Positions 17,394 through 26,580 of a stretch of 47,127 bases of DNA are shown here, in pieces. The notes under the pieces are model-generated. The model saw only the letters and a program-made list of their open reading frames with translations. It was not told the DNA's origin and did no database searches. Source of the stretch: Campylobacter concisus (GTDB lineage: Bacteria; Campylobacterota; Campylobacteria; Campylobacterales; Campylobacteraceae); contig NZ_JAAKZC010000017.1 in the NCBI RefSeq assembly GCF_015230015.1, positions 1-47,127 on the forward strand, in the 5' to 3' direction. A program made the translations under genes and the position numbers. How positions within the stretch are numbered: position 1 is the first letter of the stretch; the number at the start of each line of letters is the position of its first letter.

Positions 17394-17839
17394 ATGAAAA
17401 ATAAAGCATTACTTTATATTTTATTAGTTAGTTTATTTTCATCTATAAGCTTTGCAGCTGTAGATTGCTCCGACCCAAGAAATAGACCACGTGTTATAGC
17501 AGGAATATTGATGGGGGGAAAGAGTGTTATCGTAGCCTCAATGCTGAAACAGCTAAACGTGATTTAGATTTAACTATCGGACGTAACCCAGTAACTGGGA
17601 AAGTAACCTCACGTGCAAATTTAGCTGGTGGAGATAATGCTACTATGCGCTTAGAAAACGCTCAAATGAATTACGGCAAAAAGAAATATGAGCTTGAAGA
17701 AGCAGAGAAGTTTGACCCTAGTGTTAAGAATTCTAACCGCCTTGATAAAGCTCGTAAAGCGTTTAAAAAAGCGCAGCTTGACCTAGAGGCAGCAGAAGAG
17801 ATAAAAGGTAAGGCAGATATGAGAAAGGCAGAAGAGTAA
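17394..17839 (+). CDS. Secreted coiled-coil protein, read through a -1 shift at a G6 tract
   Basis: A frame starting at ATG 17394 encodes a signal peptide (MKNKALLYILLVSLFSSISF, cut near A21) and stops at 17567. The -1 frame is open from about 17513 to 17839 and encodes a lysine- and glutamate-rich coiled coil. The two meet at GGGGGGA (17513-17519), which in the upstream frame reads G GGG GGA, the form of a -1 slippery heptamer. Slippage, or one more G in the genome, yields one 148-residue secreted protein with cysteines at about 25 and 45. Without it a 57-residue product results. Function is unknown; it lies between a small protein and a HipA-like kinase gene. Confidence 0.6.
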
Positions 17840-17844
17840 AAATA

Positions 17845-19080
17845 ATGTTTTATCATTTAAAAAATAAAGACAAAACTATTTTAGAATTTAGTATTAACGC
17901 CAAAGAATACGACGATATAGGCGGTAAAAATTTCAAATATGAAGTTGTAAATATTGCAATTAAAGACGCTTTGTATTTGCCTAAAACTATTGATATAAAC
18001 GATTTAAATAACTCTTTAAAATCCTGGATAGAAAATAGAAGAATACCGAATAATAGACGTTTTGTAGAAAAGGTTGTTGCTTCTTATAGCTTGGACGAAA
18101 AGCGTAGTCTTATGGACTATATCGACGTATCATTTGGGCTTAGCTTAAATGATACGTTTTGGGTTACTCCAGCTGGCGATGACTATAAATGGAAAAACTA
18201 TAATCTTTACGATAATAAATTTGACGAGGCTTTGTCTTTAGTTGCCTTTAGTGGTATGAGCCATAAAGTAAGTGGCTTTACATCTTCGCCTGAATACACA
18301 ACTAACGGAATGCTTAAGAAGTGCTGGTATAGGGAGTGGGACGGAATTTATCTCTATAAAGGCTCTAGTAAAGCTTACGCAAACAATGGCAAAGAGGCTT
18401 ATGCAGAATTTTATATGGCTCAAGTAGTAGAGGCTTTAGGCTTTGAGTGTATAAAATACGACTTACAAAAATTTCACAATGAACTGATAAGCTCGTGTAA
18501 AATTTTTACAAGCCAAAATGAGGGTTACGTGCCTATGGGTAACTTTTTTAAAAGAGGCGAGCTTTCGGTTGAGAATAGAAATATGAAAATTGCTGCGATA
18601 TATGGAGAGGATAAATTAAGAGATTTACTCGTATTTGACGCACTTATTTATAATACCGATAGGCACTTGGGTAACTTTGGTATGATTGTAGATAACGACA
18701 CTGGTATGCCATTAAGAGCAGCACCGATATTTGATAACGGCTTATCGATGATTAACTTCTTAACTCAAGATGAATTAAAAGATATTGATACTGCATTGAG
18801 CGATAAAATTTCTCACTTTGATTATGGATTTAACGAACAACTAAAGCGTTTTGTATGTGATAGACACTTAGAGGGCCTAGAAAAGCTTAGTAAATTTGAA
18901 TTTAGAAAGCACGCTAAATTTAACTTAAGTGACGAGTGGCTAGATCCGATACAAAAGCATATACAAGATAGAGCAAAGCTAGCTATAAAATTTTGCAATG
19001 AAAATAAAGACGAGCAAAAGAGCGAGCAGGCGGAGCAAATTTTAAATAGGCAGGCAGTAAGAAAGTGCTTCAAAGGATAA
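17845..19080 (+). CDS. HipA-like protein kinase
   Basis: The 411-residue protein carries the HipA-type kinase core. IYLYKGSS near residue 171 is the likely ATP-lysine strand, YNTDRHLGNFG near 271 is the catalytic loop with its aspartate and asparagine, and APIFDNGLSM near 292 holds the metal-binding aspartate. It lacks the N-terminal HipA subdomain annotation of classical HipA, and no HipB-type antitoxin is obvious; the 57-residue protein upstream is the only candidate. The gene starts 5 bases after the secreted-protein frame with a weak ribosome site, so coupling is likely. The target is unknown. Confidence 0.75.
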   Translation: MFYHLKNKDKTILEFSINAKEYDDIGGKNFKYEVVNIAIKDALYLPKTIDINDLNNSLKSWIENRRIPNNRRFVEKVVASYSLDEKRSLMDYIDVSFGLSLNDTFWVTPAGDDYKWKNYNLYDNKFDEALSLVAFSGMSHKVSGFTSSPEYTTNGMLKKCWYREWDGIYLYKGSSKAYANNGKEAYAEFYMAQVVEALGFECIKYDLQKFHNELISSCKIFTSQNEGYVPMGNFFKRGELSVENRNMKIAAIYGEDKLRDLLVFDALIYNTDRHLGNFGMIVDNDTGMPLRAAPIFDNGLSMINFLTQDELKDIDTALSDKISHFDYGFNEQLKRFVCDRHLEGLEKLSKFEFRKHAKFNLSDEWLDPIQKHIQDRAKLAIKFCNENKDEQKSEQAEQILNRQAVRKCFKG

Positions 19081-19140
19081 ATGAAACTAAAAATAGCAGA
19101 GCGAGAACTTTTTGTGGATAGCGAAGGGAATTTTAGATAA
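19081..19140 (+). CDS. Possible 19-residue peptide or gene remnant
   Basis: An ATG directly after the HipA-like stop opens a 19-codon frame (MKLKIAERELFVDSEGNFR). It has no clear ribosome site of its own and may be a coupled peptide or the start of a lost gene. A terminator follows at 19161. Confidence 0.25.
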   Translation: MKLKIAERELFVDSEGNFR

Positions 19141-19160
19141 ACTAGCTATAAAAAGCTTTA

Positions 19161-19195
19161 CCAGCCAGTTAAATTTAACTTGGCCGGTTTTTTAT
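19161..19195 (+). terminator. Terminator between the island and sppA
   Basis: CCAGCCAGTTAAA pairs with TTTAACTTGGCCGG with one mismatch and one bulge, followed by TTTTTTA. On the minus strand the stem is followed by a TTTTT run a few bases on, so it could also serve sppA. It overlaps the sppA stop. Confidence 0.75.
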
Positions 19196-20055
19196 CTAAG
19201 TTTTGTCTCAAAAAATGCGTTAAAAAGCGAGTTTATGCCTTGCTTTGTAAATTTCTCCATTATCTTTTCGAGCTGCGGTTTTTCTTGCCAGACGGGCTCA
19301 TCTACGAGGCTCATTTTAGCTAGCTCATTTTGAGCGTCTATGTAGCTACCAAGGCTGTCTATTAGCCCCATTTTTAGGGCATTATGCGCTAAAAAGACCC
19401 TTGCGTTTGCCCACTCGTCTTTTTTCTTGATGTCTAAATTTCTAGCCTCCGCCACGTCGCTTACAAATAGCATATAAGCGTCATTTACGAGCCCTTGCAA
19501 GCTCTCACGCTCTTGCTTGCTCCAGCTCCTCATAAAGGTGCCAGCCTCTTTAAACTCGCCAGCCTTCACCACCTGCTCGCTCACGCCTAAATTTTTGGCT
19601 AAATTTTCGATGTTTGCCCCTTGCATGATGACGCCTATCGAGCCTATGAAAGCGCCAGGGTTTGCGATGATGGCGTCGGCATTTACGCCAGCGTAGTAGC
19701 TACCACTTGCCATATTGCCAGCGGCGTATGCGAGCACTTTTTTGCTCTCTTTTAGTCGCTTGACCGCCATGGCTAGCTCCACGCTCGGGCTTAGCGCTCC
19801 GCCTGGGCTGTCGATGTAGAGTAGCACGCCTTTGATGTTGCTATCCAGCCTTGCTTTTTCTAGCGCTTCTAAAATTTCGCTAGTATCCACTATCGTGCCG
19901 GTGATGTCTATGCGGGCTAAATTTGGCTCTTTCATCTTGCCATTTGGCGCAAATATGAAAAATAGTATCAGTAAAAATATGAGCGCTTTAAAGTAGTTAT
20001 TGATAAATTTAAAAATTCCCAAAATCCCTCTAAAAATAAGCCTTAAAATTTGCAA
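19192..20055 (-). CDS. sppA: Signal peptide peptidase SppA, short form
   Basis: SppA degrades cleaved signal peptides in the membrane. The 287-residue protein has one N-terminal membrane segment (about 22-36) and one S49 protease domain. The nucleophile is S117 in GNMASGSYYAG and the likely general base is K169 in GEFKEAG, 52 residues later, as in the short Bacillus-type enzymes. It overlaps the upstream amidohydrolase gene by 13 bases on the minus strand. The pairing with that gene and with aroQ and the flagellar run matches C. jejuni, where it is annotated pspA/sppA. Confidence 0.9.
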   Translation of the reverse strand: MQILRLIFRGILGIFKFINNYFKALIFLLILFFIFAPNGKMKEPNLARIDITGTIVDTSEILEALEKARLDSNIKGVLLYIDSPGGALSPSVELAMAVKRLKESKKVLAYAAGNMASGSYYAGVNADAIIANPGAFIGSIGVIMQGANIENLAKNLGVSEQVVKAGEFKEAGTFMRSWSKQERESLQGLVNDAYMLFVSDVAEARNLDIKKKDEWANARVFLAHNALKMGLIDSLGSYIDAQNELAKMSLVDEPVWQEKPQLEKIMEKFTKQGINSLFNAFFETKLR

Positions 20056-21260
20056 ATTTTGCCTCCGATATATAGTTTTTTAGCCTCGTTTGTATGAAGT
20101 ATGAGCTGAAGTATTAGCTCACTGTCATCGCACTCTAGGTCGTTATAGACGGCAAGATCAGCCGCGCGTCCTGCCTTTATCTCGCCATTATTTGTCCTAA
20201 GTGCCTTTGCGCCACCATGCGTTGCAGCGACAAAAAGCCTAGTGGCAAGCTCGTTTAGATCAAGGCTGGCGTGGGTAAAAAGGGCGGCTCTTAGTTCATG
20301 CCAGAAATTTAGGCTGATATTTGAGCTTAGGCCGTCTGTGCCGATATTTAGACTGACGTTATTTTTGAAAATTTCTTTTAAATTTAGCGCCTTTTTGCCA
20401 AGCAGTCTGTTTGAAACAGCGCAGTGTGTCACGCTGTGGTGAGGCTTAAATTTAGAAAAATCGCTCACATAAACGCAGTGCGTAAAAAGGGTATTTATCT
20501 CACGAAACATCGCAAAATAGCCCTGCGCATCATACATCGGCTTTGGATATGGGCTAAATCTTAAAAGATGTTTTTTAAAGCCGCCGCTGCTACGTTCTAG
20601 CCACTGCTTTTCAGCCTTGCTCTCTAAAAAGTGCGTGCTTACAAGCAGGTCATCTTTTTTAGCGATCTCAAGGGCGGCCTTGGCAAGTCTTGGGTGCACA
20701 GAGTAGGGCGAGTGCAGTGAGATAGCTGGGGTGAAATTTGAGCTTTTATAGCCCTTTGTCTTTTCAAATTTGGCTAGAAAATTTTGCAAATTTTTGTGAG
20801 TCATCTGCTCGTTTGAGCCTAAAATTTCACTAAAAAGCACGACTTTTAGTGGACTATCAGCCAAAATTTCAAGATCACTGCCAAAGCTAGATATCTCGCC
20901 AATGGCACAAACTCCACTTTTAAGTAGCGAATTTATGGCTTCATGCATCGCTTTTTTAGCGTCCATTTTGGCTAGCTCGCCGCCTTTATCTATGATAGAG
21001 CCAAGCCATTTTATAAAATCGCCATATCTTAGTGTGCTAACGTTTGAGCTAAACTCCAAATGAACGTGCGTGTTTATAAAAGCTGGGGCGATCACGCTTG
21101 CGCCAAAGTCGCAAATTTTCGCCTTTTTAAATTTATTTTTTGCCTCTTTTTCGCTTGTAATTTCTAAAATTTTATCGTCCTCGATGACAACACAAGAATT
21201 TCTTAAAATTTTTGGATTTTCTCCGCCAGTGATGATCTTTTTTGCTTTTAAAATTTCCAT
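20043..21260 (-). CDS. Metal-dependent amidohydrolase, probably aminofutalosine deaminase
   Basis: The 405-residue protein is a TIM-barrel amidohydrolase. It shows the metal motif NTHVHLEFSS (about 63), STHFLESKAEKQW near 208 with the next ligand histidine, THCVYVS near 260, and IGTDGLSSN near 304 with the catalytic aspartate. It resembles the H. pylori and C. jejuni proteins assigned as 6-amino-6-deoxyfutalosine deaminase of the futalosine route to menaquinone. A generic chlorohydrolase or guanine-deaminase-like role is the alternative. It is transcribed divergently from aroQ and overlaps sppA. Confidence 0.75.
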   Translation of the reverse strand: MEILKAKKIITGGENPKILRNSCVVIEDDKILEITSEKEAKNKFKKAKICDFGASVIAPAFINTHVHLEFSSNVSTLRYGDFIKWLGSIIDKGGELAKMDAKKAMHEAINSLLKSGVCAIGEISSFGSDLEILADSPLKVVLFSEILGSNEQMTHKNLQNFLAKFEKTKGYKSSNFTPAISLHSPYSVHPRLAKAALEIAKKDDLLVSTHFLESKAEKQWLERSSGGFKKHLLRFSPYPKPMYDAQGYFAMFREINTLFTHCVYVSDFSKFKPHHSVTHCAVSNRLLGKKALNLKEIFKNNVSLNIGTDGLSSNISLNFWHELRAALFTHASLDLNELATRLFVAATHGGAKALRTNNGEIKAGRAADLAVYNDLECDDSELILQLILHTNEAKKLYIGGKICKF

Positions 21261-21310
21261 TTCTAGCCTTAAATTTTTGTTATTGTAGCGAAAATTTAGG
21301 AACGAAAATG

Positions 21311-21340
21311 TATAATTTGGGCTATTTAATCAAAAAGGAG
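21311..21340 (+). promoter_or_regulatory. Promoter and ribosome site of the aroQ-flagellar run
   Basis: TATAAT at 21311-21316 lies 28 bases before the aroQ ATG, and AAGGAG lies at 21335-21340. No clear -35 box is seen. It would serve at least the tightly packed genes from aroQ to folK and perhaps on to the flagellar genes. Confidence 0.55.
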
Positions 21341-21344
21341 TGAC

Positions 21345-21824
21345 ATGGATAAGAAGCTAAAAATAATGGTTATCCAAGGCCCAAATATCAACATGCTTGG
21401 CGCTAGAGAACCAGGAATTTACGGTGTTATGAAGATGGAGGATATCCACTCTCAAATGAAGATCGTTGCCGATCAAAATGACGTAGAGATCGAGTTTTTT
21501 CAAAGCAACCTTGAGGGCGAGCTAGTCGATAAGATCCAAGAGTGCTTGGGCGATGCTGACGGCATCATCATAAATCCAGCCGCTTACACTCACACCTCTA
21601 TCGCTATCCGTGACGCGCTAAGTGCGGTTGCGCTGCCAGTTATCGAGGTGCATATCAGCAACGTTTATAGAAGAGAAGAGTTCCGCCACAAAAGCCTTAT
21701 CGCGCCAGTTGCAGCAGGCCAGATCGTGGGCTTTGGACCAGTTGGCTATCATTTGGCGATGATAGGCATGCTTCAAATTTTTGAGCAGATAAAAGCAGTA
21801 AGAGCAAATCAAAACGCACAATGA
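21345..21824 (+). CDS. aroQ: Type II 3-dehydroquinate dehydratase
   Basis: AroQ removes water from 3-dehydroquinate in the shikimate pathway. The 159-residue length is typical of the type II dodecameric enzyme. The signature [18 protein letters not shown] (residues 10-27) ends with the catalytic tyrosine of the flexible lid, NPAAYTHTS and [17 protein letters not shown] hold the substrate-binding asparagine and histidine. It is the first gene of a long plus-strand run and overlaps the next gene by four bases (ATGA). Confidence 0.95.
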   Translation: MDKKLKIMVIQGPNINMLGAREPGIYGVMKMEDIHSQMKIVADQNDVEIEFFQSNLEGELVDKIQECLGDADGIIINPAAYTHTSIAIRDALSAVALPVIEVHISNVYRREEFRHKSLIAPVAAGQIVGFGPVGYHLAMIGMLQIFEQIKAVRANQNAQ

Positions 21825-22846
21825 ATTTCATCTTAAAGGACGAAAACGCCGTATATTACGAGTGCGGCTACAGCTGCGACAATGAATTTTTGCTATGCCT
21901 TGATGGTGTGAAATACTTTTTCACAGATGCGAGGTATTATTTCGAGGCAAAAAGCTGCGTAAATGCTGGCGTGGTCGTTCTTTTAGCGCAGAGAAATTTA
22001 ATAAACGAGGTGCGGGCTTTTTTAAGAAAGATGAAGCCAAAAAACCTCGTTTTTAACCCTGATGAGCTAAGTATCAGCGAGTATAATGCGCTTAGCAAGG
22101 GTTTTAGGATAAATTTCAAACCAAAGGCAAATTTCTCTAGGCTAAAGAGAATTTGCAAAAGCGAAGATGAGATAAAAATTTTAAAAAAGGCTAGCGAATT
22201 TGGAGCAAAATGCTTTGATGAATTTGCTAAATTTGTCCGTGAAAATGGCGAAGGGATGAGCGAAAAAGAGCTTCATTTTAACGCTTCGCTCATTTTTAGA
22301 CAAAAAAACGAGTTAGGTCTTAGTTTTGATCCGATCGTGGCGATAAATGAAAATGCCGCAAAGGCGCATGCGCTACCTGGGGATAAAATTTTAAAAAAGG
22401 GCGATTTGCTGCTACTTGACGCTGGGGTTAAATTTAAGCGTTACTGCTCTGATCGCACCAGAACTGCTTGCTTTGATGAAAATTTTAACTTTTCAAAGGA
22501 GCAAAAATTTAAAAACGCCAAGATGCAAGAAATTTACGAGATCGTAAAAGAGGCTCAGGCTGCTGCGATAAAGGTCGCAAGAGTTGGCGTTAGGGCGTGC
22601 GAGATAGACCTTGCAGCAAGAAGTGTCATAGCAAAGGCTGGATATGAAAAGGCCTTTTTTCACTCGACAGGACATGGCGTAGGTGTCGATATACACGAGC
22701 TTCCGGTCATCTCAGCAAGGAGCGAAACGCTCATAAAAGAGGGCATGGTCTTTAGCGTGGAGCCTGGAATTTATCTAGAAAATGAATTTGGTGTCAGGAT
22801 CGAAGACGTGGTGGTCGCAAGAGAAGGTGGGTGCGAAATTTTATGA
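21821..22846 (+). CDS. M24-family peptidase, Xaa-Pro aminopeptidase-like
   Basis: The 341-residue protein has the pita-bread fold of M24 metallopeptidases. The five metal ligands are visible in [29 protein letters not shown] and VRIEDVV. The N-terminal creatinase-like domain (about 1-120) fits proline-specific aminopeptidases (PepP/PepQ). It should cut the N-terminal residue before proline in the cytoplasm. It is coupled to aroQ and to folK by overlaps. Confidence 0.88.
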   Translation: MNFILKDENAVYYECGYSCDNEFLLCLDGVKYFFTDARYYFEAKSCVNAGVVVLLAQRNLINEVRAFLRKMKPKNLVFNPDELSISEYNALSKGFRINFKPKANFSRLKRICKSEDEIKILKKASEFGAKCFDEFAKFVRENGEGMSEKELHFNASLIFRQKNELGLSFDPIVAINENAAKAHALPGDKILKKGDLLLLDAGVKFKRYCSDRTRTACFDENFNFSKEQKFKNAKMQEIYEIVKEAQAAAIKVARVGVRACEIDLAARSVIAKAGYEKAFFHSTGHGVGVDIHELPVISARSETLIKEGMVFSVEPGIYLENEFGVRIEDVVVAREGGCEIL

Positions 22847-23319
22847 GGCTAGCTGGAGCAAGAAAGATCGTAAAAAGCCGTTTTTGCCCTAGTTTTTTTG
22901 AAAAAAGAGAAGAGTTTAAGTATGAGGCGCTAGTTGGCATGGGTGGCAACATCGGCGATAGCGCAAAGAGGTTTGATAAATTTATAAGAGCGATTACAAG
23001 TGATAGTAGATTTCACGTGGTCGAAGTCTCGCCGATCCTGATAAATGCGGCGTTTGGCTACGAAGAGCAGGCTGATTTTAGTAACGCTGTTATAAATTTA
23101 CAAACATCACTGGCTCCTAGAAATTTGCTAAAAATTTTGGGGCATTATGAGAGTAAATTTAAGCGCGTGAGGACGTTTAAAAATGCGCCACGCACGCTTG
23201 ATCTGGATATTTTGTATTTTAGTAAAAAAGTCTATAAGACGCCGCGCCTTATCGTCCCGCACCCAGGGGCTAGCAAGAGGCTTAGCGTGATCGTGCCACT
23301 AGGGCTTATGAGAGGTTAA
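22831..23319 (+). CDS. folK: 2-amino-4-hydroxy-6-hydroxymethyldihydropteridine pyrophosphokinase
   Basis: FolK transfers pyrophosphate from ATP to the pterin in folate synthesis. The 162-residue protein shows ALVGMGGNIGD near residue 31, the ligand loop, and RTLDLDILYF near 122 with the two magnesium-binding aspartates. Two starts are possible: GTG at 22831 (used here) inside the peptidase gene, or ATG at 22843. The extra 30 residues before the core are unusual for HPPK but common in this group. Confidence 0.88.
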   Translation: MRNFMRLAGARKIVKSRFCPSFFEKREEFKYEALVGMGGNIGDSAKRFDKFIRAITSDSRFHVVEVSPILINAAFGYEEQADFSNAVINLQTSLAPRNLLKILGHYESKFKRVRTFKNAPRTLDLDILYFSKKVYKTPRLIVPHPGASKRLSVIVPLGLMRG

Positions 23320-23328
23320 AGGATATAA

Positions 23329-24687
23329 ATGGCTACAAAATTTCATACTTTTACAGGCGAAAGCACCATCGAGGCTTTGAAAAAGGCTCAAGAAGCGTGC
23401 GGCGAGAAGGCCATACTCGTTACCACAAAGCAAATTCAAGCCAAAACGATAAACAAAAAGCCGCTTTATGAAATTTTAGTAAGCGTCGAAGAGGACGAGG
23501 TAAAGCAACCGCCAAAGCCAAATGCAAAAGCCATAAACTATGAAAATGCCTACTCTAAATTTAGCAAAAACTACGAGCCGCCAAAGCCAAAATTTGAGAT
23601 AAAAGAGGAGCCTGCTAAATTTGAGGCAAAGACGACGTCGCCTGAGCCTTACGATCCAAATGAGAGCGTGCTTTTAAATATCTCAGACGTCGCAAAAGAG
23701 ATAAGCGCGATCGCAAATGTCGATATGAACGAGATCAAAGAGCCAAATACAAATGGCATGAATAAAAAAATAGACGACGTGGCAAAGCAAGTAAGCGTGC
23801 TAAGCGAAAAAATAGGGCTGATAACTGATATGATCTGGGACGAAAAAGCCCCAAATCGCAACAATCTCTCGATCCCACCAGAGTTTGCTAGCATCTACAA
23901 ACTCGCAAAACAAAGCGGTATGAAGGAGGAGCATTTAGAGGCGATCATGCAAACGACGCTTGAAAATTTGCCAGTCTCTATGAAAAGCAACCCAACCGCG
24001 GTAAAAAGGTACTTCTACTCACTTTTGCGAAATATGCTGCCATGCAGAAAAGAGCTCGGCGATAAAAAACAGCGCATAATGATGCTAGTTGGCCCAACTG
24101 GAGTTGGCAAGACGACGACTCTTGCAAAGCTTGCGGCTCGTTTTGCTTACGGCAACGAAAAGCGCTATAAAACGGGCATCATCACGCTTGATACTTACCG
24201 TATCGGAGCGGTCGAGCAGCTATTTCAATACGCTAAGATGATGAAGTTACCGATCCTTGACGTCATCGAGGTCGAGGACTTTCAAAACGCCATAAAACAG
24301 CTTAGCTACTGCGACGTGATACTTATCGACACCACTGGAAATTCGCAGTATGACAAAGAAAAACTTGAAAGACTTGATAAATTTTTAAAGCATAGCGGCG
24401 CAAAGATCGATGTAAATTTAGTCCTCTCAGCTGGCTCAAAGGTTGAAGACCTAATAGAAATTTACAATGGATTTTCATTTTTGGAGATCGACACGCTGAT
24501 CATTACTAAATTTGACGAGACTAAAATTTTTGGCAATGTCTTTTCGCTCATATATGAGACAAACACGCCAGTTAGCTACTTTAGCGTGGGTCAAGAGGTG
24601 CCTGACGATCTTGTGGAGGCAAAGAGCGAATTTTTAGTAGAGTGCGTGTTTGACGGCTTTACAAAGCAAAAGGCTAGCGATGAATAA
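23329..24687 (+). CDS. flhF: Flagellar biosynthesis GTPase FlhF
   Basis: FlhF is an SRP-type GTPase that helps place the polar flagellum and, in Campylobacter, is needed for the flagellar sigma54 regulon. The 452-residue protein has a variable basic N-terminal part (1-170), an N domain, and a G domain with GPTGVGKTTTLAKLAARF near 254, DTYRIGAVEQL near 288 and DTTGNSQYD near 335. It starts 9 bases after folK and overlaps flhG by 8 bases. Confidence 0.95.
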   Translation: MATKFHTFTGESTIEALKKAQEACGEKAILVTTKQIQAKTINKKPLYEILVSVEEDEVKQPPKPNAKAINYENAYSKFSKNYEPPKPKFEIKEEPAKFEAKTTSPEPYDPNESVLLNISDVAKEISAIANVDMNEIKEPNTNGMNKKIDDVAKQVSVLSEKIGLITDMIWDEKAPNRNNLSIPPEFASIYKLAKQSGMKEEHLEAIMQTTLENLPVSMKSNPTAVKRYFYSLLRNMLPCRKELGDKKQRIMMLVGPTGVGKTTTLAKLAARFAYGNEKRYKTGIITLDTYRIGAVEQLFQYAKMMKLPILDVIEVEDFQNAIKQLSYCDVILIDTTGNSQYDKEKLERLDKFLKHSGAKIDVNLVLSAGSKVEDLIEIYNGFSFLEIDTLIITKFDETKIFGNVFSLIYETNTPVSYFSVGQEVPDDLVEAKSEFLVECVFDGFTKQKASDE

Positions 24688-25546
24688 CCAAGCGCAAAAA
24701 CTACAAAATTTAGTCCAGTCTCAAAATAAGGCTAAAAATACGCATTTTATAGCGATTACAAGCGGCAAAGGTGGCGTTGGCAAGAGCACGATAAGTGCAA
24801 ATTTGGCAAACGTCTTATCGCAAAATGGCTATAAAGTAGGGCTTTTTGACGCTGATATCGGCCTTGCAAACCTTGATGTTATTTTAAATGTTAAAATGGG
24901 CAAAAACCTGCTTCACGTGCTAAAAGGTGAGTGCAGTCTAAAAGATATCTTGATACCTATAAATAAAAATCTCATCCTCATCCCTGGCGAGAGTGGCGAT
25001 GAAATTTTGAAATTTAATAATCAATTTTTATTTGAGAGATTTTTAGATGAGGCGAGCGAGCTTGATGAGCTTGACTTTTTGATCATCGACACTGGAGCTG
25101 GCATAGGCGGCAGTACGCAGCTCTTTTTAGAAGCAGCCGATGAGGTTGTCGTGGTGACTGTGCCTGACCCTGCGGCGATAACCGATGCGTATGCGGTCAT
25201 AAAGATCGTCTCAAGGTTTAAAAATAACGAGCTTTTGCTTTTAAATATGGTAAAAAACGAGGCGGAAGCGACTAGAATTTATGAAAATGTAAAGCGAGTG
25301 GCAAATGCAAATATCGGACCAAACTTGAATTTAGAGCTAATTGGCTACGTCGCTTCTGATAAGAGTGTGGCAAGGAGCATAAAGCAAAGGACGCTCTTTA
25401 CGGATGACGAAGCTTACGGCTCTGCTAGCGTGCAGATAAAGCAGATAGCTTCAAATTTGCTTTATAGGTTGGAACGAAAAGTGCTTAAAGATGAGCAAAG
25501 TAGGAGCTTTGGGGGCTTCTTTAAGCGTTTGATAGAACAATTTTAA
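24680..25546 (+). CDS. flhG: Flagellar number regulator FlhG (MinD-like ATPase)
   Basis: FlhG is a MinD-type ATPase that limits flagellar number and, in C. jejuni, also affects division placement. The 288-residue protein shows the deviant Walker A SGKGGVGKST near residue 28 and DADIGLANLDV near 55. I start it at ATG 24680 inside the end of flhF; the in-frame upstream extension only covers flhF coding sequence. A C-terminal amphipathic tail (GGFFKRLIEQF) is suited to membrane binding. Confidence 0.93.
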   Translation: MNNQAQKLQNLVQSQNKAKNTHFIAITSGKGGVGKSTISANLANVLSQNGYKVGLFDADIGLANLDVILNVKMGKNLLHVLKGECSLKDILIPINKNLILIPGESGDEILKFNNQFLFERFLDEASELDELDFLIIDTGAGIGGSTQLFLEAADEVVVVTVPDPAAITDAYAVIKIVSRFKNNELLLLNMVKNEAEATRIYENVKRVANANIGPNLNLELIGYVASDKSVARSIKQRTLFTDDEAYGSASVQIKQIASNLLYRLERKVLKDEQSRSFGGFFKRLIEQF

Positions 25547-25559
25547 TGGAGATTGAGCT

Positions 25560-25904
25560 TTGCGTGCAGAAAATTTTATAGCATTTTTTACGGTTTGTGG
25601 ATTTTTCATAGGCATAGTTTTTACCTTGCTAAAGGTGAGTGAGCCTATCGAAATGCTCGTTTATACGCTAGTTATTACCTTATTTTTCTACCTTATAATT
25701 CACATCGTGATAATGAACTACGTCGATGTAAAAAGGACTTTGAAGAAATTTTTTGACAAGCAAAGACATGAGGAGATCGCAGACTATCTCATCTCTGAGC
25801 TAAACGTTAGGGAAAAACGGATGGAAAACATAATGCTAAAAGTAACCACCGAAAATTTAGACTCTGGTAAGCAAAATGTACGAACTAAAGCAAAAGCAGC
25901 TTAA
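25560..25904 (+). CDS. Small membrane protein of the flagellar operon
   Basis: The 114-residue protein has two membrane segments (about 5-26 and 32-54) and a charged cytoplasmic tail. It begins with TTG at 25560, seven bases after GGAGA. A similar small gene lies between flhG and fliA in C. jejuni (Cj0062c in that numbering), so it is conserved in position. It overlaps fliA by 29 bases. No function is known to me; a role in flagellar control is suggested only by place. Confidence 0.75.
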   Translation: MRAENFIAFFTVCGFFIGIVFTLLKVSEPIEMLVYTLVITLFFYLIIHIVIMNYVDVKRTLKKFFDKQRHEEIADYLISELNVREKRMENIMLKVTTENLDSGKQNVRTKAKAA

Positions 25905-26580
25905 CGCTTATAAAAGCACCATTAAAAAAGAGCAAGACGAGATCGTCTTAAAATACATGCCAGCTTTGCGTGCAATGGCGTTTAGACTAAAGGAGCGCTT
26001 GCCTTCAAGCATCGACGTAAATGATCTTATAAGCGTTGGCGTTGAGGAGATGATAAAGCTTAGCAGGAAGTATGACAAAGAGCAAAACGACTCATTTTGG
26101 GGATATGGTAAAAAGAGAATTTATGGCTCGATGCTTGACTATCTTAGAGCGCTTGATGTTGTTAGTAGAAGCGACAGAAAGCTAGTAAAGAGCATAAATA
26201 CCGAGATAGATAACTACTTTAACACACACGAAGAAGAGCCAAGCGACGAGTACTTGGCTGAAAAACTAAATGAAGATATCGAAAAGGTAAGAGAGGCAAG
26301 GGGTGTTAGTGGTATCATCACCATTTTACCAATAGACGAGCAAATGGAGCTAATCGGTCAAAGTGATGTTGAAAAAAGCGTAGAAAAAGAGGATCTTATC
26401 TTAAAGATCGAAAGTGCGCTAAAAGACTTTGATGAGCGTGATCAGATGATCGTTCAGCTCTACTACTACGAAGAGCTAAATTTAAAAGAGATCAGCGAGA
26501 TAATGAATATCAGCGAGAGTAGAATTTCGCAAATTCATAAACGTTTGCTTGATCGCATCAGACGCAGCTTGGGGGTTTAA
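25876..26580 (+). CDS. fliA: Flagellar sigma factor sigma28
   Basis: FliA directs RNA polymerase to late flagellar and chemotaxis genes. The 234-residue protein has sigma region 2 (DVNDLISVGVEEMIK near 47, FWGYGKKRIYGSMLDYLR near 73), region 3, and region 4 with the helix-turn-helix LNLKEISEIMNISESRISQIHKR near the end, cited here only by its key part EISEIMNISESRISQIH. It starts inside the upstream small gene and ends one base into the fliM start. A likely target promoter is found at 40093 in this window. Confidence 0.94.
   Translation: MYELKQKQLNAYKSTIKKEQDEIVLKYMPALRAMAFRLKERLPSSIDVNDLISVGVEEMIKLSRKYDKEQNDSFWGYGKKRIYGSMLDYLRALDVVSRSDRKLVKSINTEIDNYFNTHEEEPSDEYLAEKLNEDIEKVREARGVSGIITILPIDEQMELIGQSDVEKSVEKEDLILKIESALKDFDERDQMIVQLYYYEELNLKEISEIMNISESRISQIHKRLLDRIRRSLGV

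Noticed and set aside
17101-19200. Direct repeat of the tmRNA 3' end as an attachment site
   Set aside because: I looked for a second copy of the tmRNA end after the HipA-like gene and found none.
25510-25516. G5 tract in flhG as a phase-variation site
   Set aside because: The run is short and the frame is intact through it.
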